A stretch of 30,631 bases of DNA from Gp6-AA40 sp032156805 (lineage in GTDB: Bacteria; Acidobacteriota; Vicinamibacteria; Vicinamibacterales; UBA2999), in assembly GCA_032156805.1 (NCBI GenBank), contig JALDXQ010000085.1, positions 1 through 30,631 on the forward strand, written 5' to 3'. The notes under the pieces were generated by a model. The model was not told where the DNA came from. It did no database searches and was given only the letters and a program-made list of their open reading frames with translations. The translations under genes were made by a program, and so were the position numbers. This document shows, in pieces, positions 1 to 5,903 of the stretch. Position 1 is the first letter of the stretch; each line of letters begins with the position of its first letter.

Positions 1-919
1 CCACCTGCGACTTCCCACTACCCTTCCGCTGGCTCAGGATGATGGCGATAGCCGAGGCGATGAACACGGTGGAGTAGGTGCCGCTGACGACCCCGACGAG
101 CATCGTGAAGGCGAAGCCTTCGAGCGCCTCGCCGCCGAACAGATAAAGCGCCAGCACCGAGAGGAACGTGGTGCCTGCCGTGATGACCGTGCGGCCGAGC
201 GTCTGGTTGACGCTGTGGTTGACGACCTGGCCGAGCGGCTCTCGCCGGCGCGATCGCAGGTTCTCGCGGACCCGGTCGAAGATCACGATCGTGTCGTTGA
301 CCGAGTACCCGGTAATCGTCAGGATTGCCGCGACCACGTTCAATGAGATGTCGTACCTGAAGAACATCAGGAACGCGAGCGTGACGAGCACGTCATGCAG
401 CGTGGCCGCAATGGCACCCACCGCAAATGAGAACCGGAATCGAAAGCCGATGTAGATCGTGATCGCTGCCAGCGACGTCAGCGTGGCGTAGATACCGCGG
501 CGCTGCAGGTCGGCGCCAATCACCGGACCGACGATCTCGCGGTTGTCGATCTCGAACATCGGCAGGCCGGCGGCACGCAGCGCCTGCTCGACACGCGTCG
601 AGCCTTCCTCGAGACCGGCACCCTCCTCGACTCCCTCTTGCTGGGGGAGCCGGATGAGGACGCGCCGCTCCGACGGATCGCCAAACTGCTGGACGACCTC
701 TTCACCGGGCAACGACGCGATCGCATTGCGGACGCGATCGAGCGTGACGTCTTCACTGAAGCGGATGACGAGCGACGTGCCGCCCGAGAAGTCGATGCCA
801 AGCGGAAGCCCGCGCGCCACCATGAGCACGACGCCCGCGCCGATCACGATGAGCGACAGGATGATGGCGTGCCACCGCCACCGGATGAAGTCGTAATTGG
901 CGTTGGTGAAGATCTGCAT
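1..919 (-). CDS. secF: Protein translocase subunit SecF (3' end cut by window edge)
   Basis: Inner-membrane partner of SecD that uses the proton-motive force to pull preproteins through SecYEG. The ATG at 919-917 lies one base after the secD stop. The frame stays open to base 1, giving about 306 codons; family members are usually about 300-320 residues, so only a few C-terminal residues should be missing. Visible features are an N-terminal membrane segment, the GIDFSGGTSL motif typical of the SecF P4 head, the VNDTIVIFDRVRENLR stretch, and further hydrophobic segments (LSVLALYLFGGEALEGFAFTMLVGVVSGTYST). It is the last visible gene of the tgt-yajC-secD-secF unit and is probably co-translated with secD. 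The assignment is firm; only the C-terminus is unseen. Confidence 0.95.
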   Translation of the reverse strand, partial: MQIFTNANYDFIRWRWHAIILSLIVIGAGVVLMVARGLPLGIDFSGGTSLVIRFSEDVTLDRVRNAIASLPGEEVVQQFGDPSERRVLIRLPQQEGVEEGAGLEEGSTRVEQALRAAGLPMFEIDNREIVGPVIGADLQRRGIYATLTSLAAITIYIGFRFRFSFAVGAIAATLHDVLVTLAFLMFFRYDISLNVVAAILTITGYSVNDTIVIFDRVRENLRSRRREPLGQVVNHSVNQTLGRTVITAGTTFLSVLALYLFGGEALEGFAFTMLVGVVSGTYSTVFIASAIAIILSQRKGSGKSQV

Positions 920-920
920 C

Positions 921-2477
921 TTAAATACTCAGCGTCTGCGCCTGCGGCTGCCGACGCGAAAGAATCAGCTCGAACATCGTGCGCGATACGAAGACGGCCG
1001 TGAAGACGTTGGACAGCAGTCCGATGATGAGCGTCACGGCGAACCCACGGATGGGGCCGGTGCCGAACTGCAGGAGCAACAAGGCCGCGATGAGTGAGGA
1101 CACGTGCGTGTCGACGATCGTCCACCACACACGATCGAATCCGGCGTTCACGGCCGCCCGCACGCCGCGCGCCGTCGCGAGCTCCTCCTTGATGCGCTCG
1201 AAGATGATGACGTTCGAGTCGACGCCCATGCCGATGGTGAGGATGAAACCGGCTACTCCTGGCAGCGTCATCGTCACCGGAATCGCCGCCATCAGGCCCA
1301 GAAGGATCAGCAGGTTGACCACGATCGAGAGGACGGCGTTCACGCCGGTCAGCTTGTAGAAGAAGAGCATGAACAGCACGACGAGTGTCAGCCCGCCCAG
1401 GGAAGCGGTCACCCCCGCACGGATCGAGTCCTGCCCCAGCGAGGGTCCAACCGTGCGTTCCTCGAGGTAATCCATCGACGCGGGGAGCGCACCGGACTTC
1501 AGCGTAATGACCTGATCGAGCATCTCTTCGCGAGTGATGCCGGTGATCTGTCCGCTGTCGGTGATGCGTCCCTGAATCGTGGCGACCGACATCACGCGGC
1601 CATCGAGGATGATGGCCATCGGCCGGCCGATGTTGGCTTCGGTGAAGCTGCCAAAACGGACCGCCGCGTCCTGCTTCAGCGTGAAGGCCACGGCCGGTCG
1701 GTTGAACTCGTCGAGCGACTGCTGCGCGTTGCGAAGGTCGTTGCCCGCAACGGCAGAGATCCTCTTCACCACGTAATAGGCGGTGCTGGCGGTCCCGGCC
1801 GTCCCACCACCTTCACTTCGTCCCGGAAGCAGCTCGGAATCCGGCGGCAGCACGTTGTTGAACGCCTGCAGCGCCGCTTCCTTGCTCGGGAACGGCCCCT
1901 GATCGACCAGCCGCAATTCCAGCCGGGCGGTCGATCGGATGATGTCCTTCGCGCGCCGCACGTCGCTGACCCCGGGCAACTGCACGAGGATCTGATCCTG
2001 CGCGCCGTAGCGCGCCACGATCGGCTCGGCCACGCCCAGCTCGTTGACGCGACGCTCGATGGTTTCGAGCGCCTGCGACACGGTCTCATCGCGCAGCTGG
2101 TTCGCCACGTTCGGCTTCATGCGATAGGAATAGCCGCCGGCTTCCGATGAACGGTCATAAACGGTGTCGGCATCGACCGACTGCGTACGATAGGCCGCAT
2201 CATCCTGGATGCCATCGACCCGGAACTCGGTGGAACTGGTGGCCTCGACCTTGCCAAAGGCGACGCCGTTGCGCGTCAGCGTGTCGCGCAGACGCTCCAC
2301 CGTGGTATCGGTCTCGACCTTGAGCGCGTCGTCCGTCTTGACGCGCAGCACGAGATGGACACCACCCTTCAAGTCGAGACCGAGTTTGACTTTCTGCTCG
2401 GGCGGTACGAACGCCCAGACGGACAGTCCGATCACGACTGCAATCAAACCAAGCCGCCATCTCAGGTTCTTCATCAT
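921..2477 (-). CDS. secD: Protein translocase subunit SecD
   Basis: Membrane component of the SecDF-YajC accessory complex, 518 aa, acting on the periplasmic side of the translocon. An N-terminal membrane anchor is followed by the diagnostic DLKGGVHLVLRV motif. The P1 periplasmic domain contains the repeats QALETIERRVNELGVAEP and TARLELRLVDQ. The C-terminal six-helix region holds GVDSNVIIFERIKEEL, which matches the VNDTIVIFDR stretch of SecF. The ATG at 2477-2475 overlaps the yajC stop (ATGA arrangement), implying translational coupling. Length and motif order are normal. No promoter is visible between the genes, so it should be transcribed from upstream of tgt. Confidence 0.97.
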   Translation of the reverse strand: MMKNLRWRLGLIAVVIGLSVWAFVPPEQKVKLGLDLKGGVHLVLRVKTDDALKVETDTTVERLRDTLTRNGVAFGKVEATSSTEFRVDGIQDDAAYRTQSVDADTVYDRSSEAGGYSYRMKPNVANQLRDETVSQALETIERRVNELGVAEPIVARYGAQDQILVQLPGVSDVRRAKDIIRSTARLELRLVDQGPFPSKEAALQAFNNVLPPDSELLPGRSEGGGTAGTASTAYYVVKRISAVAGNDLRNAQQSLDEFNRPAVAFTLKQDAAVRFGSFTEANIGRPMAIILDGRVMSVATIQGRITDSGQITGITREEMLDQVITLKSGALPASMDYLEERTVGPSLGQDSIRAGVTASLGGLTLVVLFMLFFYKLTGVNAVLSIVVNLLILLGLMAAIPVTMTLPGVAGFILTIGMGVDSNVIIFERIKEELATARGVRAAVNAGFDRVWWTIVDTHVSSLIAALLLLQFGTGPIRGFAVTLIIGLLSNVFTAVFVSRTMFELILSRRQPQAQTLSI

Positions 2478-2821
2478 TGCTGGTTGCCCTCAGGGACGAC
2501 GGGTTCCTGGCCCTGGTAGCCGACGATGGCCGGACGCGATACTTCGATACGGACGTTGTTGGCGACCTGCAGTTGGACCGAGTTGTCGCTCACCTTTGTA
2601 ATGGCTCCAAAAATCCCGCCGGACGTGATCACCTTGTCGCCAACCTTCAACGAGCCCTGAAACTCCTGCACCTTCTGCTGCCGCTTCCGCATGGGCAGGA
2701 TCATCACGAAGTAGAAGATGCCCAGAATCAGGACGAACGGAATGAGCTGCAGCCACGGGCTCGGCGCGGGCCCCGTGGGAGGGGCGCCCAGGGCGAACAA
2801 CAAAGGGTCAGCGAATGTCAT
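2474..2821 (-). CDS. yajC: Preprotein translocase subunit YajC
   Basis: Small single-pass membrane protein of the SecDF-YajC complex, 115 aa. A short Pro-rich N-terminus precedes one hydrophobic helix (LIPFVLILGIFYFVMILPM), then the family signature MRKRQQKVQEFQ and the soluble part LKVGDKVITSGGIFGAI. The C-terminal tail is slightly longer than in short homologues. The ATG at 2821-2819 overlaps the tgt stop by 4 bases, and the yajC stop overlaps the secD start, so this is a compact co-translated block. The order tgt-yajC-secD-secF is the classic bacterial arrangement and supports the call. Confidence 0.96.
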   Translation of the reverse strand: MTFADPLLFALGAPPTGPAPSPWLQLIPFVLILGIFYFVMILPMRKRQQKVQEFQGSLKVGDKVITSGGIFGAITKVSDNSVQLQVANNVRIEVSRPAIVGYQGQEPVVPEGNQQ

Positions 2822-3981
2822 GAGTCGTGAGCCGGGCGGGACACCGACCGAAGGAATTCCTGCCTGAACGTATCGAAGGTCCCAAACGCAATAGCCTCTC
2901 TGATCCGTTTCATGGTGTCAAGGTAAAAGGTCAAATTATGCAACGTGTTAAGAGCAGCCGCGGTCATTTCTCCTGACAGATGCAGGTGCCGCAGATAGGC
3001 GCGTGAATGACGCCGGCACGTGTAGCATCGGCAGGCCGGATCGGGTGGCGTCTGGTCCTCGGCGTAACGCGCGTTCCGTATATTCAGACGTCCCTGGCTG
3101 GTGAAGAGCTGTCCGTTGCGGGCGTTCCGCGTCGGGAGGACGCAGTCGAACATGTCGATGCCGCGAGCCACGCTCTCCACGAGGTCTTCCGGTGTGCCGG
3201 CGCCCATGAGATATCGCGGTTGAGCGGCGGGTAGCCGCGGCGCCGTGACCTCGACGATCTCGTACATCACCGGGATGGGCTCGCCGACGCTGAGTCCGCC
3301 GATCGCGTATCCCTCGAAGCCGATGGCCTGTGTTGCCTCGGCGCTCTCGCAGCGCAGGTCGGCGAAGACACCGCCTTGCACGATGCCGAACTGTGCCTGG
3401 CCCGCATTGCTGACGATGACCTCGGCCTCCGGCGACGAGCGAAGCCGCTGCAAATGATTTCGACCGCGTTGAGCCCAGCGAACCGAGCGCTGCATCGATG
3501 CGGCGGCGGTGTCGCGCGTGGCCGGGTAGGCGAGGCATTCATCTAGGACCATCGCGATATCGGATCCGAGCCGCGCCTGGATGTCGACGGCGCTTTCCGG
3601 TGAGAGGTGATGCCGGGACCCGTCGATGTGGGACTGGAACTCGGCACCGTCCTCGGTGATCGTCCGGCGCTCGGCCAGACTGAACACCTGGTACCCGCCG
3701 CTGTCAGTCAGGATTGGCCGATCCCATCCGATGAACCGGTGCAGGCCTCCGGCGCGCGCAATGAGCTCATCACCGGGGCGCAGGTGGAGGTGGTAGGTGT
3801 TGCCAAGGATGATCTCGGCGCCGGCCTCCTCGAGATCTTTGAACAACGTCCCTTTCACCGCCCCCTGCGTCCCGACAGGCATGAAGGCGGGCGTATGTAC
3901 GACGCCATGCGGCGTCTCGAACGCGCCGTGCCGCGCGGCGCCGTCGCTGCCCAGCACGGTGAAGCGAAACGGATTGCTCAA
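2818..3981 (-). CDS. tgt: Queuine/preQ1 tRNA-ribosyltransferase (Tgt)
   Basis: Exchanges guanine-34 for preQ1 in GUN-anticodon tRNAs, the base-exchange step of queuosine formation. Visible signatures are TPAFMPVGTQGAVK near the N-terminus, LTDSGGYQVFSL with an active-site Asp, VQGGVFADLR for base recognition, and MFDCVLPTRNARNG carrying the nucleophilic Asp. The C-terminal zinc site is CRCYTC plus the His of TLHNLTFYL. No Shine-Dalgarno sequence is evident. I chose the TTG at 3981 because family proteins begin just before the NPFRF segment; a TTG at 4002 in the same frame would add seven residues and nearly touch the divergent ddl start. It heads the yajC-secD-secF operon. The enzyme call is firm, the start less so. 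Confidence 0.93.
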   Translation of the reverse strand: MSNPFRFTVLGSDGAARHGAFETPHGVVHTPAFMPVGTQGAVKGTLFKDLEEAGAEIILGNTYHLHLRPGDELIARAGGLHRFIGWDRPILTDSGGYQVFSLAERRTITEDGAEFQSHIDGSRHHLSPESAVDIQARLGSDIAMVLDECLAYPATRDTAAASMQRSVRWAQRGRNHLQRLRSSPEAEVIVSNAGQAQFGIVQGGVFADLRCESAEATQAIGFEGYAIGGLSVGEPIPVMYEIVEVTAPRLPAAQPRYLMGAGTPEDLVESVARGIDMFDCVLPTRNARNGQLFTSQGRLNIRNARYAEDQTPPDPACRCYTCRRHSRAYLRHLHLSGEMTAAALNTLHNLTFYLDTMKRIREAIAFGTFDTFRQEFLRSVSRPAHDS

Positions 3982-3987
3982 GCCGTT

Positions 3988-4004
3988 TATTATGGTTCGC
4001 AAGC
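3988..4004 (+). promoter_or_regulatory. Candidate -10 element for ddl (short leader)
   Basis: TATTAT at 3988-3993 lies 11 bases before the ddl ATG in otherwise GC-rich sequence, and no Shine-Dalgarno sequence precedes the ATG. A transcript from this element would start near 4000 with a leader of only about 5 nt. No good -35 is visible. The divergent tgt start is within about 25 bp, so its promoter must lie inside ddl or share this gap. Confidence 0.35.
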
Positions 4005-5081
4005 ATGAAACTGCGTGTCGGCGTGATCTATGGCGGGCGATCCGGAGAGCACGAAGTCTCTGTCGTCTCGGCCGCGTCCATCTTCAAGCACCTCGATCGC
4101 AGCCGCTTCCAGCCGGTGCCGATTCGAATCGACAAGGACGGCCGATGGATGCTGGGTGAAAAGGAGCCCACCGCGATCTCGGCGGGCGATGTGCCGGAAA
4201 GTGACGCCGCAGGCGCCCTCCAGGTGACCGAACCCACCGCGGCGATCAGCGGTGGCATCGACGTGATCTTCCCGATTCTTCACGGACCATATGGGGAAGA
4301 CGGCACGGTTCAAGGCCTCCTCGAACTGGCAAACGTACCTTACGTCGGTGCAGGCGTACTGGGGTCCGCCCTTGGGATGGACAAGGCGGTCTCGAAGAGC
4401 GTCTTCGCTGCCCACGGATTGCCGCAGGTTCCCTATCTCACGGTGAACCTGCCGCAGTGGCAAACCGCACCGTGGGAGATCACGGCTCGCGTCGCGAGCA
4501 ACCTCGGTTATCCCGTCTTCGTGAAGCCGGCCAACCTCGGATCGAGTGTCGGCATCTCGCGGGCCGCAACCGAAGAAGAACTCGGGCCGGCCATCCGTAC
4601 CGCCTTCGACTACGACCGGAAAATCGTGATTGAAGCGGGCGTCCCCAACGCGCGCGAGATCGAATGTGCGGTGCTGGGCAACGACGAGCCCGAAGCCTCG
4701 CTGCCTGGCGAGATCGTCGTGACCCATCGCGACGGGTTCTATTCGTATGAGGCGAAGTATCTCGATCCGAGCGGGGCAACGCCGCGAATCCCGGCTGATC
4801 TGTCGCCTGAGATGACCGCGCGCGTTCGCCGACTCAGCGTCGACGCCTTCCGGGCGCTCGATCTGGCGGGCATGGCGCGCGTCGACTTCTTCCTCGATGG
4901 ACGCGACGGCGCGCTCTACCTGAACGAAGTCAATACGCTCCCTGGCTTCACGGCGATCTCGATGTATCCCAAGATGTGGGAAGCCACCGGCCTGTCGTAC
5001 TCCGACCTGCTCACCCGACTCCTCACGCTGGCGATCGAACGACACCAGCAGAAGCAGCAGCGGCGCACGTCAAGAACCTGA
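4005..5081 (+). CDS. ddl: D-alanine--D-alanine ligase
   Basis: Cytoplasmic ATP-grasp ligase making the D-Ala-D-Ala dipeptide of peptidoglycan precursors, 358 aa. Visible signatures are YGGRSGEHEVS at the N-terminus, GPYGEDGTVQGLLE, the ATP-binding FVKPANLGSSVGISRA, EIECAVLGN, and the metal/phosphate-binding YLNEVNTLPGFT near the C-terminus. The C-terminus carries a short basic tail (QQKQQRRTSRT). The ATG at 4005 matches the usual family N-terminus. It is transcribed away from tgt and stands alone, since the next 465 bases hold only repeats and a promoter. It belongs to the Ddl family rather than the vancomycin-type ligases as far as can be judged by eye. Confidence 0.96.
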   Translation: MKLRVGVIYGGRSGEHEVSVVSAASIFKHLDRSRFQPVPIRIDKDGRWMLGEKEPTAISAGDVPESDAAGALQVTEPTAAISGGIDVIFPILHGPYGEDGTVQGLLELANVPYVGAGVLGSALGMDKAVSKSVFAAHGLPQVPYLTVNLPQWQTAPWEITARVASNLGYPVFVKPANLGSSVGISRAATEEELGPAIRTAFDYDRKIVIEAGVPNAREIECAVLGNDEPEASLPGEIVVTHRDGFYSYEAKYLDPSGATPRIPADLSPEMTARVRRLSVDAFRALDLAGMARVDFFLDGRDGALYLNEVNTLPGFTAISMYPKMWEATGLSYSDLLTRLLTLAIERHQQKQQRRTSRT

Positions 5082-5094
5082 CTGTGAGCCACGC

Positions 5095-5299
5095 GGTCCG
5101 AGGGGCGACGGTGCGATGGTGCGACGGTCCGGTCCGAGGGTCCGAGGTCCGGTCCGACAGTCCGAGGTTCCAGTACGACGCTGCAAGGTCCAGTGTGATG
5201 GTCCGAAATCCTGCGCGGTGTGTTGCAGTCAGTGACGGCCGGACGTTGCGCCATCGGATTGGACCATCGAACCCTCGCACCATCGCCCCATCGGACCGC
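5095..5299. repeat. Inverted array of degenerate octamers (GGTSCGAN / NTCGSACC)
   Basis: From 5095 to about 5207 the sequence is a run of 8-bp-period units such as GGTCCGAG, GGTGCGAT, GGTGCGAC and GGTCCGAC, with occasional 5-base shifts. From 5251 to 5299 the complementary unit recurs (ATTGGACC, ATCGAACC, CTCGCACC, ATCGCCCC, ATCGGACC). The two arms could fold into a long imperfect hairpin with a loop of roughly 45 bases. It follows the ddl stop closely and may act in 3'-end formation or simply be a short-sequence-repeat expansion. No coding frame with recognisable content crosses it. Confidence 0.7.
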
Positions 5300-5424
5300 T
5301 GATCGAATGCGCGATGCTGCAGTGTCGCTGCACATCAACCGACACTTGACATCGTGGGTGCGATCGTTGTGGCGGTCGGGTATCGCGGCGCCGCGATCTT
5401 TTGACAAGTTCAGCGATTTTGTGC

Positions 5425-5452
5425 TTGACAGGAGAGAAATCTCACCCATAAT
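5425..5452 (+). promoter_or_regulatory. Strong sigma70-type promoter for the lysine-rich micro-ORF
   Basis: TTGACA (5425-5430) is a perfect -35 and CATAAT (5447-5452) a one-mismatch -10, separated by 16 bp. A second TTGACA sits at 5401-5406 with no matching -10. Predicted transcription starts near 5459, leaving a leader of about 88 nt. That leader contains a small GGTGG/CCACC hairpin (about 5467-5485) and ends in a GAGGAG ribosome-binding site at 5534-5539. It is the best promoter match in the window. Confidence 0.7.
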
Positions 5453-5546
5453 CTACATCTGGTATGAGGGTGGATGGCTCAGCCCACCAGTTGTGACGGC
5501 CAAGTGGTTCGTCGGAGGCTGGGTCGCTAATCCTGAGGAGAAAACA

Positions 5547-5600
5547 ATGGCGAAGAAGGCTGCCAAGGGCGCGAAGAAGAAGGCCGCGAAGAAGCGGTAG
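5547..5600 (+). CDS. 17-aa lysine-rich microprotein, copy 1
   Basis: The ORF encodes MAKKAAKGAKKKAAKKR: nine of 17 residues are Lys or Arg, the rest Ala, Gly and Met. It has a strong GAGGAG ribosome-binding site at 5534-5539 (7-base spacing), lies downstream of a near-consensus promoter, and is closed by a perfect intrinsic terminator 18 bases after its stop, so it looks like a complete monocistronic unit. A second ORF with almost the same product follows at 5797. The composition resembles the tails of histone H1-like or HU-type nucleoid proteins and of small ribosomal proteins, so nucleic-acid binding is a reasonable inference. I recognise no named family. It could instead be a leader peptide, but no gene follows in the same transcript. 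Confidence 0.6.
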   Translation: MAKKAAKGAKKKAAKKR

Positions 5601-5617
5601 TTCTTCCGCAGCTTTAA

Positions 5618-5649
5618 GGGGTGCTCGATGGAGCACCCCATTTTTTTTT
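5618..5649 (+). terminator. Rho-independent terminator after micro-ORF copy 1
   Basis: A perfect 9-bp stem, GGGGTGCTC (5618-5626) and GAGCACCCC (5631-5639), with a GATG loop, is followed by A and nine T residues (5641-5649). It is a textbook intrinsic terminator and the strongest in the window. It should separate the first micro-ORF transcript from the second. Confidence 0.95.
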
Positions 5650-5796
5650 GGCCACGAGTTGCTGCTCTCCCGACATCGCGTCGGGCTGAGCCCCCAAGGC
5701 GAGATGGCCAGCATCCGAGCCGACGTGCCAGGCGGCAGAGTGCCTCGGGTGTTGCGGCGAAATCGCAATCCAATCCAGGCGAAGGGGGGGATTCAC

Positions 5797-5847
5797 ATGG
5801 CAAAGAAGGCTAAGGGCGCGAAGAAGAAGGCGGCGAAGAAGAGATAA
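5797..5847 (+). CDS. 16-aa lysine-rich microprotein, copy 2
   Basis: The ORF encodes MAKKAKGAKKKAAKKR, identical to copy 1 except for loss of one Ala. Codon choices differ (GCA and AGA here, GCG and CGG in copy 1), so the peptide rather than the DNA has been kept, which argues for selection on the product. A purine-rich GAAGGGGGG ribosome-binding site ends about 7 bases before the ATG. No clear promoter is seen in the 147 bases between the copy 1 terminator and this ORF, so it depends on readthrough or on a promoter I cannot recognise. A repeat hairpin 15 bases after the stop could end its transcript. Same functional guess and uncertainty as copy 1. Confidence 0.55.
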   Translation: MAKKAKGAKKKAAKKR

Positions 5848-5862
5848 CCGCCGAGAACCTTC

Positions 5863-5898
5863 GACTCCCAACTTCCAGGACTCTGGGAGTTGGGAGTT
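5863..5898. repeat. Heptamer-repeat hairpin between convergent genes, copy 1
   Basis: GACTCCCAACTTCCAG (5863-5878) pairs with CTGGGAGTTGGGAGTT (5883-5898) around a 4-base loop, with only wobble pairs. The arms have a 7-bp period (ACTCCCA / TGGGAGT). It lies between the plus-strand micro-ORF and the minus-strand HEAT gene. There is no T-tract, so it would be a Rho-type or bidirectional stop at best. Related sequence recurs at 15661 and 27875. Confidence 0.65.
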
Positions 5899-5903
5899 GG
5901 CCA

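Noticed and set aside
3990..5045. Minus-strand open frame opposite ddl
   Set aside because: Antisense shadow; Arg-rich, motif-free product, while ddl motifs are complete on the plus strand.
5095..5299. Possible CRISPR array
   Set aside because: Repeats are contiguous degenerate octamers with no spacers, and no cas gene is near.
4916..5449. Open frames on both strands across the octamer array
   Set aside because: The repetitive DNA keeps frames open by chance; products are low-complexity with no start context.
5547..5600. Micro-ORF as a leader (attenuator) peptide
   Set aside because: A strong terminator follows and no biosynthetic gene lies in the same transcript; a second copy of the peptide also argues against it, though it is not excluded.
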